From: Eimeria necatrix
Taxonomy: Eukaryota > Apicomplexa > Conoidasida > Eucoccidiorida > Eimeriidae
Direction of reading: 5' to 3'
NCBI RefSeq assembly: GCF_000499385.1
Contig: NW_013653372.1
Span: 1 to 40,872, forward strand
Length of the DNA: 40,872 bases
Under the pieces are notes generated by a model. That model had not been told where the DNA came from and did no database searches. It worked only from the letters and a program-made list of their open reading frames with translations. Every line of letters starts with the position of its first letter. Positions within the stretch are counted from its first letter, which is position 1. A program made the translations under genes and the position numbers. Positions 24,037-35,476 of the stretch are shown piece after piece.

Positions 24037-25058
24037 TCAGCCACGCCGTCCACGGCTAAGTCTCCGGTTGTACGCGAACGGGCCTTCGTGTTGGGGCTGG
24101 CCTCCTCTACTGTATCGTCTTTCTTCGAAGGGAAAAGGCATGCCAATGCCCGCGCGGGGCCCTACAGGCCCCCATCGGTGTCTAGTGTTGCGCGCATAGG
24201 CCATCTGGTCCACAGGAGGCAAATGAGATGCCATCAGGCACGCTTCGAACTCCTCTCTTGCACGCTTCCCCCGTTCTCCCCCATCTCCTCCGCGTCCTGG
24301 GTCGTAGAAATCCCGCCACTCGTCTCTCCACTGACGGCCGCTCGTACCTGAGATATGAACGCAGCTTATTAGTCACGTATGCACATCTCAGACGTACTAA
24401 TATATCTACTGGGCGTAATATCAGCCTCCTTTGGCGAACAGACACATGGGCAAAAACACAATAAAAAGTTTCTCCGTGCCAACTGCATGGAAGTGATAAA
24501 ATTCAGGTCCGACCTCTTCCGTATTTTCTGTCGCCGTCGATGTCGCGGCCACTGTCCGGATCAACACGAATGACGCGGCCGTCACATTGGGCTCCCGACA
24601 GGATCTGAACTGCTACCTTGGCTTCTTGAGGAGAACGAAATATTACAAACGCAAATCCACACGGCGCCCTCGTTAGCCTATTCAGTCCCATCACTATTCG
24701 GTCCACCGAACCCGCATGGCTCGCAAGCTGCAGACGAAACTGGACATACCTTGACAAGGAGTGTGGGGTAACAGGAAAACCAAAAGTACACGCAAGCTTC
24801 GCCTATCGTGTTGCAGGAGAAGATATAATCATTTGTATTGGACGCATTGAAAACAAAAGGAAGGAAGAAAGTGAAATTTATGTTTCTGGAGTTGCGACAA
24901 ACCTCATAAAGCTCCTCCTCCGTCGTGAAGTAATTCAAGTTGCCGACATACACGGCACGAGAGTTCCGTACAGCTTCGTTCCAATCTTCCAGCGACGTAC
25001 AAGTTCTCCTGTCGTAGTAGGTGGGCACCTTCTCGAGGCCCGAGTATAACTCTGCCAT
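24037..25058 (-). CDS. NCBP2: Nuclear cap-binding protein subunit 2 (CBP20)
   Basis: Small subunit of the nuclear cap-binding complex. With CBP80 it binds the m7G cap of new transcripts and supports splicing, export and nonsense-mediated decay. Exons (in transcript order): 24903-25058, 24514-24727, 24037-24347, in phase, giving 226 aa. The single RRM is clear: RNP2 is VYVGNL at 36-41 and RNP1 is CGFAFVIF at 75-82. Cap-stacking and contact residues known in human CBP20 have counterparts: Y15, Y37, F77, F79, R106, D108 and D110. The human Trp between the two Asp (RTDWD) is Pro here (RVDPD). The family tail is present as KYGRGTSGRQWRDEWRDFYD, with the GRG-x-SG junction crossing the last intron, followed by a Gly/Arg-rich C-terminus longer than the human one. 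It is divergent from the APMAP-like gene with about 660 bp between starts. Confidence 0.95.
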
Positions 25059-25720
25059 TCTGGGCTTCAGGCCGAGCTGGCCATGAGACAGCGCGTCTTA
25101 CCCAGTCTTATAAGCCTCGTCCCGAAGAAGTTTGACGATTATATTGAGCCAAGAATAGGCATTAATACTGTCGCTGTGAAAAATATCCAACGTCTGAACT
25201 CTAGTGGTCGTAGGCTGCAGCTTTGGCGCATGCACAGGGTGTTTGCTGAGGCTAAGTGCAGAGAGCACTATCACCCTCACTCTGCTTTGTACTTATTAAA
25301 AATTTCCGCATCGCGGGTGTTCGGTCTGGTGTAAACAGCTCCCGAAGATTCTTCACTTGGTTCCAGTCGGTCCGCCCGCCGTGGGCATGTCGTGGGACAG
25401 CATGGTGCTTTGAGTCAACTTCCGTACCCTAGGCAAGATATCTAACGAAGCCCGTTTCCGTTGACAGTAACAGCCAGTGATCTCCCTGTGGAGTTGTCAA
25501 CGTCCGGAAGCTCTGCGTTTCCTAACCGAGCGCGGCATCCACGTTCACCAAGCGAGGAGCAGTATTACGTCTCAGCTTTGTCTAATAGCCCCCTTGATCC
25601 TGTCATTAATTCTTTCCTGATCTGTGACTGCCCTTTTCCTCGCTTCTTGTCGCGGAGAGTGCACACTAAAACAGCCCGAAAGTGACGTACGGCGAGCAGC
25701 AGTGAAGTGTAACGAACGCA
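25059..25720. promoter_or_regulatory. Bidirectional upstream region
   Basis: The 662 bp between the ATG of CBP20 (minus) and the ATG of the APMAP-like gene (plus) must hold both 5' UTRs and promoters. I recognise no specific motif. Short frames at 25083-25334 and 25461-25685 look non-coding. Confidence 0.5.
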
Positions 25721-28542
25721 ATGGGTTACATCGGCTCTTCAGCGCTCGCTATTGGCGCAGCAGTTGCAGTTGTGCTTGCTATTATCATTGCTTTTCATGA
25801 TTTAGCCCTAGAACGACTCCGCAAATACTGCACACCAACTGCAGAGGAAGCCGAATGGGCTGCAGCGTATGTTGAAATTTCTGATGACGACGTCGATGTC
25901 TTGGAGTACGGAGAAGAACAACTGGGAGTAAGCTGTATATGCTTTCTTTTACACTTATCTTCACCGACTCAGCATTGCGGCTTTAGTGTGGCAGCTGTTG
26001 AGCCAACGCGCGTATGAATAGAAGCAAAATCAAAAGCCAAACTTTTAAGAGAAAGAAGAAGCCTCCCATAAGCTATCGGGAATATTAAAGCTTACTGTCG
26101 AACTCGCGGAAATCTGTACATTTTCTCTATTGATCCAGGGCGCCGAAAGCTTTCTTGAAGAACCGGAGGGTTCTCTCCTGACTGGCCTTTGGGATGGTCG
26201 CATCGTCCGCTTGCTTAACGAGCGACAGCTGCAACACGTAGCGTCAACGGGTGGGTATTGCCCTTCAATTTGTCTTGTCTTGCATTTCTTCTCTTTTATA
26301 TGCTCCAGAAGCGGTCCATATGGTGAGAAGGTCAAGTTGTGTTATGCAGCTAAATTAACTTCCTCCCCTTCCTCCATTAAGGAGCTCAGACATTTGTGTC
26401 TTCGTGTGCGTTATCACAGGGGTGCACTATGGGACTGCTTGCTCACTGGAGAGGCAGAAAAGAGAATCTACCCGCTGTTCGCGGCCTTTGGGGCTTCAGT
26501 TTGCTTCGGCTCCAACTAAAGGAGAAAAGACCATAAATTTGGTGGTTTGCGACGGCTGGCGGGGGCTTTTGGAGGTACCCGTGCCATCTTGGGAGCAGGC
26601 TGAGTTGGGAACACATCCTACGCCTCCTTCAGCAACGCGAGAGCTCTTAAAGGGGAGAGGCAGTGCGCAGCTGCACATCGCAAACGCAATTACAGAGAAA
26701 GTGGACGGAAAATTTTTCGTCACTGACTCTTCTGCACGCAGCGATGCTGGGAGGGTGAGCCAATTAACCCTTTATATCCATACAGGCGTGCAATTTTTTG
26801 GCACGCTAATTTCTTATCTTGAGAAGAGAGAAGGAAATGGAGTCTCATGCATCACATGCAGATGCTAGCGCACAGCCTCTTGTTCCATGTTGATGAAGCC
26901 ATTACACTGGCTGTTTACCGCAGTTCGTGCGTGTTGAGAGCGATGAAGGTTAACTGCCTTTCTACGTCCCTTTTTACCTTCTCGATTTTTTTCTGAGGTG
27001 CCTGTGCAGTTTGGCCTCATCGCATTTGAAGGCGCCAGTACTGGCACAGGCCGTCTGCTTTCTGTTGACCTCACGTAAGTACTGAGTGCTGGTTCTGTGC
27101 ACTGCTGCTGCTGCATTTTTTTTGCAAGTGCTGCTGACTTTGCTGCTGCTCTACATGCTGGCTCTGCTGCCGCCCTTGCGTAGAAACACGGACAGCCAAC
27201 AGAATGTTCAGCGAATGCTAATTTTTCTGCGCAGGACAGATACTGCGGAAGTTGTGGGTGATGGCATACCCTTTGCCAATGGGGCTGTCGTCACGTATGA
27301 CCGGTCGGGCGTTCTTGTTTCAGCGTTGAGCGCTCGTCAGATTCGCTTCTACCCCATCAATCCTCAGTCCAGTGTGTCCTCACGGCCATCTTTCATCCCC
27401 ACTTTTCTTAGGACATAAGGCGGACACCAGATACAAATAGTCTGACCAGATGGACTGTTGGAGGTGCATACACGCCCAAGAGGAGTTGCCAGGAGTTGCG
27501 CTGACTGTTTCTGGCCCGTGCACAACTATACTGAAGACCGTGGTAATGTGCACAAGTATATGCATGACCACAAGTAAACGTTTTCCCATGGTGTGTGTAT
27601 CTTTGCTATCATCTTACTCAGTGCTTGTTTATTCTGCAGGTACAGAAAGTGGCTGGCGGCCGGTGGTGACCCTGCCCATTCCTCCTGACAATATAACTCG
27701 CGTGCAAGTTGAGCGGAAGCAGTTGTACGCGGCAGTGTCCTATACAGCTCCATTTCTGCCTCCCTTTGTAGGCAACTGCGAGACCGGCAGTCTCCTACAG
27801 CAACTGCGAGCAGCTGCGTGGACAGCGTTCAGTCGCGTTGTGAGACCGTACAAACCCTTCCCTTTCTTGGGGGGAGCTTTATTTCGCGTGAGACAGACAC
27901 AGCAACAACGGAAATCACGGTTGCATAGCGAGGAGCGGCATAGAGCTATATGAATGCGCGACTGCCTTCGAATTTGCCTACTAAATTTCCAGCAGGGAGT
28001 GGAGCTGGGGAGTTTGCCGTTCCGCTTCTTTTGATGTAGCTGTATTTAGTATCATATCTTGCGAAGCCAGAAATGTAGCTGAGCCCCGATCAAAGTCGTA
28101 CTCTAGCGCCTGTCACAAAATGTTCAGCGCTTTTGCGTTGCTGGGTGTCTTCGAAGGTTATGCGCTTGCTACCGAGCTCCTTCTTCGACATGCTCATCAA
28201 AGTCAGTGCGAGCAGAAGCAAAAGGGGAGGTCAGGTCATTCTCTTCGACGAGGAAGGGAAGATATACAGATGGCTTTCACGTGAGTTTCTTTTGGTTTGG
28301 CTCCTGTGCTGCTGTTGTCACTTGCTAGTGCTAGTGAGTGCGGCAGAAGCATCACAGCACAGCTTCATCTTCGTTAAAGAGCTTTTCTGCTTGTTGCAGT
28401 TCCCCGAAAATGCCGTTATTCCGCCGAAGTCATACTGCATAAATGGCCAAACACAGCAGAGACGGTGATGCTGGTGGGCGCCTTCAGGCCAGAGCAGCCA
28501 CTTTGTCAAATTCGCATAGAGAGGTACCTTAGAGTACGATGA
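25721..28542 (+). CDS. Strictosidine-synthase-like/APMAP beta-propeller protein
   Basis: Six-bladed beta-propeller of the strictosidine-synthase-like/APMAP group, related to paraoxonases. These are type II membrane proteins, often with esterase-like activity; the substrate cannot be told here. Eight exons in phase: 25721-25927, 26139-26250, 26420-26754, 27010-27074, 27235-27371, 27640-27887, 28157-28280, 28400-28542, giving 456 aa (human APMAP is 416). An N-terminal membrane anchor spans residues 5-25 (SSALAIGAAVAVVLAIII). Family motifs are GAESF (E72) with GLWDGRIVRLL, a Cys pair C114/C126 before RPLGLQF, VCDGWRGLLEV, IANAI (N195) with FFVTDSSAR, PFANGA (N255), PPDNIT (D302), GGQVILFDEEGK and a final LVGAFRPEQPLCQI blade. 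E72, N195, N255 and D302 match the calcium-site quartet of paraoxonase-type propellers; the usual Asp after N195 is Ala. Exons 6 and 7 are the least certain junctions. Confidence 0.9.
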
Positions 28543-30984
28543 AGACTGAAGTTGTGTGGTCAGGCTTGATTGCGTATTTTTGCGGTAACTCTACAGCTTC
28601 TTTCGCGCTTGGAATGTATGTGCATTCCATAGCGACTTACGAGAGTCACTCAGTGCAGAAAGGCATTTTATATCAGGTTTATGATGAAGACGCTTTGGTA
28701 GCTTCGTCACGAGTCCAGATATTCGTGAAACAGGGAATTGGGGGGGACGAGGAGAGTTTGTTTGTTTGTGCAAATTTGCGTTGATATTCTTGTGTTGCTC
28801 TGTTAAAGGTACAGCATCCGTACGTGTGTCAACACAGTTGAATGGTGTTCGTGTACAGGCACGCTTATGCATTTGTATGTGTGAGCACGCATGCACATAG
28901 CACTAAGGAAGCTGTTCCGCAGGCATGCGGGGCAGTGCTGCGCTGCGTCTCTCACGGGCCATTTGGTGTGCGGTCAGTATTACTCCGCTCGAACGCAAAA
29001 CAAAGTTAACATACGCACCGGGGAAAAGGCTACTTCAGCTTTCCCATAGAATAAGCGAGAGATGCCTACGTTTGGGCTCCCACGCTCACTGCGTGGTAGC
29101 CCAGTACATAAGCGGCGCAGGTGGCAGCGAGGAGGTTGACACTCATAGAACGCCAGAAGTATGCGTAGAAGAGCGTGTACTGCAAAGCCCGCTGGCTGCA
29201 ATAAAAGAATTCAAGTGGCGAACAGAAGCATGCGTTGACAGTGTACAGGGAGGAGGCTGCCAGAAGTACAGGACAGGAACCGAGTGGCAGAGAGACATGC
29301 CAGGTTTTGAGACAAAAGAAGTAATTACTTATTTCACCTCCACAGTATTGTTTCAAGGGTGGCGCTCTGCACGCGCACCTGAAGTGAACACAAACTAGTT
29401 CTAGCGCGTAGCTAGGATCCCCTTTTAGGAAGACAAGCAAACATCCACTGGATTTAACGAAACGGCAGAGGAAATCTGAAGATGTGGAGGAATCCGGTGA
29501 TAAAAGAGAAAACAATGCCTGCTGTGTGGTTAAGTTGGGAAGGTGCGCACATTTCAAGGCCTTTAGGCGTGGCTTGCCCTTCACTTATGTTTTTTAGCTC
29601 CATTAGCGAATTGGCTACGTGAAGCGCCCATAGAAAGCGTTTAGCCCCAAAGGCCCTTCTATGCTGCATACGCTGTTGCTTACGCACGCGCACGGTATAG
29701 GCTTGCTTGCTCCGTGAAATACAAATTTACTAGGTTGTCAACCTAGGCATCGTAACAACGCCTGGGGCCAACGAATGACTTCAGACTTTTTAAAGGAACC
29801 GTCCTATGCTGACTCACCGACACTGGTCTTCGGGCTGGGCTTGACAGGGCTGGTCTCGCTGTATCGTGCTATTGTGAAATGGTAATCTCGCTGCTCGTGC
29901 AGGTCGAGCAAGGGTTTACGTGGCTGAGTCGCTGATTGCCTCTAGCCTCGCCAGATGGAGGGTTCATTGGCCTCTAGGACTGGAGAATCTAAACGGAACT
30001 GGTTGGCGCATTTCATGTGTTGCGTTTGTTTCGTACCAAGCGTGTCGTTGCGTCTCAACGCCGCTAGGGGGATGAGAGTGCTGCAGCACAGAAGACACGT
30101 CTTTTGGGCGAAAATGAAGCAGAGACTTGTAAAATCAAGCAACTACAATCCTTGAGAATGAAAAGACATGTTAAATCTCGGGTTGCATTTAGCTGTAGCT
30201 CTCCGTGGTGAGGACACTAACCCCCGCCAAGTAGCTGCGTGCACACCTCTAGATGCCGATGGTCGATATCTCATTAGTTTCCAAGCTAGTCTACGCCAAA
30301 ACAGATTATTTAAGTGTAAAACCTTATTTTCTTGACATTTTAAACACGAAGGGGAACAAAAGGAGTAGTTTTGAGCTCATCAGCGTTTAGGGTCCAGGGT
30401 TTGGGGTGCCCGCTAGATCGCGAGGCTTGCCGAACCTCCGCAGCGAGTGTCTGCATAGCTAGTGATTGCTGCACAGCTGCGCCGAAATACTCTTATATGG
30501 CACATTAGAAACAACTTTAGGTCTTTTTTTCGAATTGTCTATGTTTTAATCGCATAGACACACACTATTTCTTTCAAACAAAGGAAACAAGTCTTGCGTT
30601 TTGTGCGTCAGCGACGACGCCAGTTTGTGAGTATCGCTGACTGGTAAGCCCTTCACTGAAAACGAGCAGCCCAGCTTCACCGGGTAATATCGAATGCTAA
30701 GGCTGTTCGAGAGATTACTCAAAGGGATGGAAGGGTCCCGGTCTAGACTGCCAGTTTTTCTAGCGTCCCGTAGCGTCTTCATCAGCCCAGACGAGAGCAC
30801 CGCACAATCACCGCTCTCACTTCCTCCTAAGAGGACAGTATCCGAATGTAGTAGAAACTGAGATGAATTTATAAGCGAACAGGCTGGAGGGTTCCTCACA
30901 GTGGACTGAGCAGGACCTTAGTTGCATGTACTATGCCTGTTTTTATTTACTTCAGAACGCGAGATTCACCGTACAAGAGTCAAG
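28543..30984. other. Intergenic, 2.4 kb upstream of PMT
   Basis: No gene supported. The longest frames (28925-29398 plus, 29066-29584 minus, 30546-30899 minus) overlap or begin at non-ATG codons and show no family resemblance. A telomere-like scrap (TTTAGGGTCCAGGGTTTGGGG) lies near 30386. The PMT promoter should be in the last few hundred bases. Confidence 0.6.
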
Positions 30985-32742
30985 ATGGCGACAGTTAACG
31001 TCATGCAGAACGGCCGGCATGGTCCAGAGGATATTAAAAAGCGCCAGCAGGCTCTGGACTCGCACCAGTACTCGAAGAACGGTGAGTTGCCCTGCAGACT
31101 GTGCCGTTGCAGTACAGATCTTGCTCATGTGCGTGTGCTGTGCTCGTGGACACATTTTAAGACGAACTGCAGTCGTTTGCATGACACAGCCTTTCGCACC
31201 CAGATCCACTGCCTTTGTGCCTCTGGATTTCCATTTTCAGGAATCCTACGATACGAATTCATATTCGGCCGGTAAGGGAAAGGATAGCTTGGCCATGATT
31301 GCTGATATTCTGTATCAAGTCTAATGCACGAGTGTATCTGTCGGTCTTCACCTTCGTCCTGTTCATCGACTTCAAAGCTTCTTTTGGTGTTTGTTGCAGG
31401 GGGTTTGTTTCATCTGGTGGGGGCGAAACCACTGCGGAGATCTTGCGTGAAATTGTTTTGCCAAAGGGTGGCAAGGCGATTGGTAGGTTTCACCAGTTGC
31501 TGGGCAGTTTCAACGTATAGCTAGTCTGCTTGCGGGTGCAGTCCTTCAGCTTTACAAACGAGAAATAGTAGCTATATTTTACGAAATTATCACTTTTGAC
31601 TGAGGTTTTTGCCAATTGCTTTGATCGTTGCATCTGTGGAGTAGATGTCGGATGCGGGATTGGCGGGAGCACTGCAGCACTTGCTGACAAGTTCAATGCG
31701 AACGTGCTGGGGGTCGACTTGTCTTCGAACATGATATCCATTGCGAAGGAGAGATACAGCTCAAGGCCAGACTTGAAGTTCCTCGTGGCAGATGCCCTCA
31801 GCATCCCCATAGACTCGGAATCTGTCGATCTCGTCTACAGCAGAGACACAATTCTTCATCTGTCTGTTGACGAGAAGAAGTTGCTTTTCAGCAAGGCCTT
31901 TGACTGGCTAAAGCCAGGCGGACAAGTAGGCCAGGCACCTGCCACCACCCAAAACCTGCATTATTTTTCTATTAGCCATTGTAGCTTCCCTTTGCAGCTT
32001 AGAGTTCCCTAGGTTCTTCAAAATCGGCATACAGACTTTGCTGTGGACAGAGATGGTGTTATACACAGTGCGAGAATGGTTATTTTTCATTGTCGTTCAT
32101 TTCGCGCGTGAACAGTCATCACTTCTTTGGAAGTTAGAGGCCTCAATTGGCGTTGGCTGCTTTGCGCCGGCTGCTTTGTTCAGCTCGTCATTACAGATTA
32201 CTGCTGTGGGCCACGTGAAAAGTGGGATGATGAGTTCAAGGCCTATTTGCAGGATAGGAACTACAAGCTTGTGCAGCTAGAAGAGTACAGGCAATTGCTC
32301 ACTGAAGCTGGTTTCGATGTCGTTAAAGCGGCTAACCACACTCAAAGGTAACTATCCATTTCAGCTGCCGTGTGGTACATTGTCGGGCTAGGGAACTTCG
32401 CATATTCCATGAACAGTAATGGTGGCACCATCGCTTGAGTGTGAGTGTACGGAGGTTTATTCGTTTTTGTGAATGCTCCGGTCTTCTACATTTCGAGTAT
32501 GCTTACTACGCTGTTGAGTCTGGTGCATACGCCTTCACAGGTGGTTGCAGTCATTGGACGAAGAAAGCCAACGCCTGGAAGAACAGAAGGAGGACTTTAT
32601 GCACCTATTCACTCTCAAGGACTTCCAGGATCTTCGTGATGGATGGCAGAGCAAGAAAGAGAGAGTTGCAAAGGGGTTGCAATTCTGGGGTCTCTTCATT
32701 GCATTCAAGCCCGCTGAAGGCGTATCAAAGGGAATGAAGTAA
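30985..32742 (+). CDS. PMT: Phosphoethanolamine N-methyltransferase
   Basis: SAM-dependent enzyme that methylates phosphoethanolamine three times to phosphocholine, feeding phosphatidylcholine synthesis by the plant-like serine-decarboxylase/PMT route. Six exons keep phase: 30985-31081, 31241-31271, 31400-31482, 31645-31925, 32184-32347, 32541-32742, giving 285 aa, close to the 266 aa single-domain Plasmodium enzyme. Visible motifs: HQYSKNG with Tyr29 (the catalytic-lid Tyr19 of P. falciparum PMT), YEFIFGRGFVSSGG, SAM motif I DVGCGIGG (71-78), Asp95 (motif II), Asp120, and SRDTILHLS with Asp138 and His142 matching the Plasmodium catalytic Asp128/His132. ITDYC and KWDDEFK follow, then GLQFWGLF near the C-terminus. 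The second exon is only 31 nt. There is no organelle targeting sequence, so it is probably cytosolic. The acceptor before exon 4 has a weak pyrimidine tract, but the resulting Asp71 is the family residue. Confidence 0.95.
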
Positions 32743-33695
32743 TTTTGAACCCCTGCAATGTCTCTAGTCTGATGTGCACATATGGTTTATATTGTGCACC
32801 ACAAGGATTCCGTTTTTTCGCCGCTGCTTGCAGCTCAGTATGTTGCTAATGTCAGCAGAAGACGCATACTGAAAATCAATTTAATTCTAGAATTCATTTA
32901 GGGCATTTTGCCACCTGGTGATGGCTGTGCCAAGAGGTGTTCATTTTACTCGCGTGAGCCGCGAACAGTGCATTGCGTCATCGTTTGAGTGTGTCGGTGG
33001 CTAAACACGCAGCGTGGCTGCTTGAGATGCTTGAGATGCTGTGACGCAAGAATTTACAGCGCGCTAGCCAGCTCGCTCGCTAGCCCAATATTTTCCTGTA
33101 TATCTGTACGGGGAGTTATTGCTTCGCTGGGTTTGCTGTTAAGTCCGAGGGTTTTGATCCCAGACCCCTCGAAGCAAGTTTTTTTCTGATTTGCTACGGG
33201 GCGAAGACAAAGTATGTACTTTTCTTTTAAGTGTGCAAGCACATTTCAATATTTTGCTTGAAACTTTGAGTGCCTAAGGGTATATGTTGCGAACCCGGCC
33301 GAAGCATAGCAACCTTTACGGGGTCCAAAGATTAGAGCACGCTAACACTCAAAATTTGAGTGCCGTACTAGGGAAATGTAGCTGCTCAGCCCAGAGTCGA
33401 AACCTCTAGAGTACCGGCACACGGAGCACAGCAGCCATTAGCGGCCACTCGGTGTTCTCTTTACTGCAGAGTCTGTCGATACATAACCTGGCTTTCCGGG
33501 CAGGGGTTCTCTTCAGTATCTTTTTAGTAGTTTGTCCTATGGCGAATTGTTTGCGCTAGTGATGGTCTAGTGCTTCGTTTTTTGCTCCACTGCTGTCGTG
33601 TACGGGTTTGCCGCTGCAATGATGTGTGCCAGGTACGTACTTAGAGGTATTTAAACTTCGAGCAGAGCAGTTGACAGAACGTGTAACGCAACTAC
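32743..33695. other. Intergenic, 3' of PMT
   Basis: About 950 bp with no gene supported. The frames present are under 70 codons on both strands. It holds the PMT 3' UTR and, at its right edge, the first of the tRNA-Leu-like units. Confidence 0.7.
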
Positions 33696-33775
33696 TGATA
33701 GAAGTGGGGTTCGAAATCACGCCCTTTCGGACTGCGGCCTAAACGCAGCGTCTTAGACCACTAGGCCATCCTGCC
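33696..33775 (-). pseudogene. Degenerate tRNA-Leu(TAG) copy
   Basis: This 80-nt unit aligns without gaps to the four tRNA-Leu genes that follow and has the TAG anticodon loop (TTTAGGC in a perfect CTGCG/CGCAG stem). The T-stem reads GTGAT against CCCAC, leaving two adjacent mismatches where the intact copies have GTGGG/CCCAC. The acceptor stem has a C-A mismatch at 3-70, and the D-loop differs at two sites (CTAGTGG, AAGACGC). The B-box is therefore altered. A decayed copy is the best reading; a divergent but functional tRNA is less likely. Confidence 0.8.
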
Positions 33776-34692
33776 ATCACCATTCCCCTGCCGCAGAAAG
33801 CATCCATGATGCAATAGGCGGAAACCCGGCAGTGGCTTGAAGTCTTCGCTTATGCAACACTTATTTCGTGCTTGATCTCTGCATAAGTAGTGTCACATAA
33901 AAGAACATTAGCAACATGCAGCACAACAGCTAACTTGTGGTCATGGCAGCTGCGATGAAGTCACAGTCGTTGAGCCGTTGTTGAAGCTGCAGTTTTTGTA
34001 GTGTTCAATTTTTGTAGTGGCCAGCACAATGTAATTCACACAGTAGATACAAAGGAGCATCTAAAACGTTATTTCGGGCCATTTTAGCAGTTAACAACAG
34101 ATTTCCCGAATATAAATCGTGCTAACTTCAATATTCTGCACTGGAGTTTTCCCGTATGCATATGCAGTTGCTGTAGTGCGCAGCTAAGACCACCTGTATT
34201 CTGCAAGGTGCTTTCATGCTCAACATGCGCTAAGCAGCGAAGAATTGCAGTATGCCATCCCAAGTGAGCCAGCCGTTGTATGATGGTGCAACGGCTGGCT
34301 CACTTGGGATGGCATACTGTGTTTGCCTTCAAACAATATGATCCGCTGGAATAGGCAAACTAGTCAAAACGTCTCGAAATAATTCTCTTTCCATAGCTCT
34401 TCATACGCCACTCTTTGTCTTCGAAAGGCCTCGCTCGTTTCCACAGGATACTGATGGGATTCTGCTGCGTTTTGCCGGTGTGGCACCTACTCTGGGTTGA
34501 AAACTGTGCACAAGGAATGTGTAAAGCAGGCATGCCACACAGTATGTGAACGAAGAGAGTAATACGTCAAACAGTGACGTGCCTTAGTTTGGGTAAAAGC
34601 AACATTGAATACGCTGAGTAGCCAGACCAACTAGCTTTTCTTTGAAGAATAACCAATAAACAGGCATATGCAATGTCCACGCAAGGTAAACA
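33776..34692. other. tRNA spacer with a perfect inverted repeat
   Basis: About 900 bp between two tRNA units. No coding frame is supported. The inverted repeat at 34248-34319 is listed separately. Confidence 0.7.
34248..34319. repeat. Perfect 31-bp inverted repeat, 10-nt loop
   Basis: The arm at 34248-34278 (beginning CAGTATGCCATCCCAAGTGA) is exactly the reverse complement of 34289-34319, leaving the loop TATGATGGTG. A transcript from either strand would form a 31-bp perfect stem. It is about 50% GC, not low-complexity, and unrelated in sequence to the tRNAs around it. It could be a small-RNA precursor, a miniature foldback element or a recent inverted duplication. Confidence 0.95.
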
Positions 34693-34772
34693 TGACAGAA
34701 GTGGGGTTCGAACCCACGCCCTTTCGGACTGCGGCCTTAACGCAGCGCCTTAGACCACTCGGCCATTCTGCC
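34693..34772 (-). tRNA. tRNA-Leu (AAG)
   Basis: 80 nt including discriminator A. The acceptor stem is GGCAGAA/TTCTGTC, the anticodon stem CTGCG/CGCAG encloses loop TTAAGGC (anticodon AAG), the long variable arm is TCCGAAAGGGC, and the T-arm is GTGGG-TTCGAAC-CCCAC. This is class II architecture as expected for Leu; CCA is not encoded and there is no intron. Confidence 0.97.
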
Positions 34773-35396
34773 TGGCGCGCTTGGTTGAGTGTACACATTT
34801 AAAGAAGGACCACATCAAGATCCGTGAATCCACTTCACTTCTCCCTCCAAAGTCATTTCTCATTAACAGTGTAGAGGGTGGCTTAGTCTCAGTTCTCTGC
34901 ACAAATGAATTTCTTGTAATTTTGCACATGCGCTACGGTTCGTCCTTGGTGACCATGAATTGTTTTGCTGGTCCAAGCATCAAGCTAATTCCTGTTCTTC
35001 TTAGCCGAGAGAAAACAGAGTTATGAATATATTAACACCTTGAATGCTCAGTGTTGCTTGGCTCTCGTTGTGTTTTGCTCACGGCTTGGAGCATTGGCTG
35101 GCCCTGTATCAAATCGACTAGGCCTCAAAACGACGTAGGTGGGCCACTGGTCCAATCATTCCAATATGCTTTCCCGCCCAAATGCTCTGGTCTTTCTTTC
35201 TGGAAAAAAACTTTCTACATGTTCGAATTAATATATTGAGAGCCGATATGATTTACTGAGGGCTTTCACAGGGCTTTGTGTCGCTACGGGGCTGTTTGTG
35301 CGGACTGTAGTGCCGAAGAGTCATACTGTACTTGAAATCAATTTCTAACACTTTAATCACTGTAATTAAATAAGCAGTAAACATGTGATAAACGTC
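34773..35396. other. tRNA spacer
   Basis: No gene supported. Two frames (34781-35026 and 35051-35239) have no coding character. AT-rich at the right end. Confidence 0.7.
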
Positions 35397-35476
35397 TGAC
35401 AGAAGTGGGGTTCGAACCCACGCCCTTGCGGACTGCGGCCTAAACGCAGCGCCTTAGACCACTCGGCCATTCTGCC
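35397..35476 (-). tRNA. tRNA-Leu (TAG)
   Basis: Same 80-nt architecture as the AAG genes, but the anticodon loop is TTTAGGC (anticodon TAG, reading CUN codons) and the variable arm is TCCGCAAGGGC. All stems pair and the discriminator is A. It is the intact counterpart of the degenerate unit at 33696. Confidence 0.97.

Noticed and set aside
28925..29584. Overlapping plus and minus frames of about 160-170 codons
   Set aside because: Neither shows coding composition, a domain or joinable exons, and each lies largely opposite the other.
30380..30405. Telomere-like TTTAGGG scrap
   Set aside because: Only one exact unit followed by degenerate ones; too short to call an interstitial telomere tract.
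30546..30899. 117-codon minus-strand frame upstream of PMT
   Set aside because: It begins at GTG, has no recognisable domain and no supporting splice structure.
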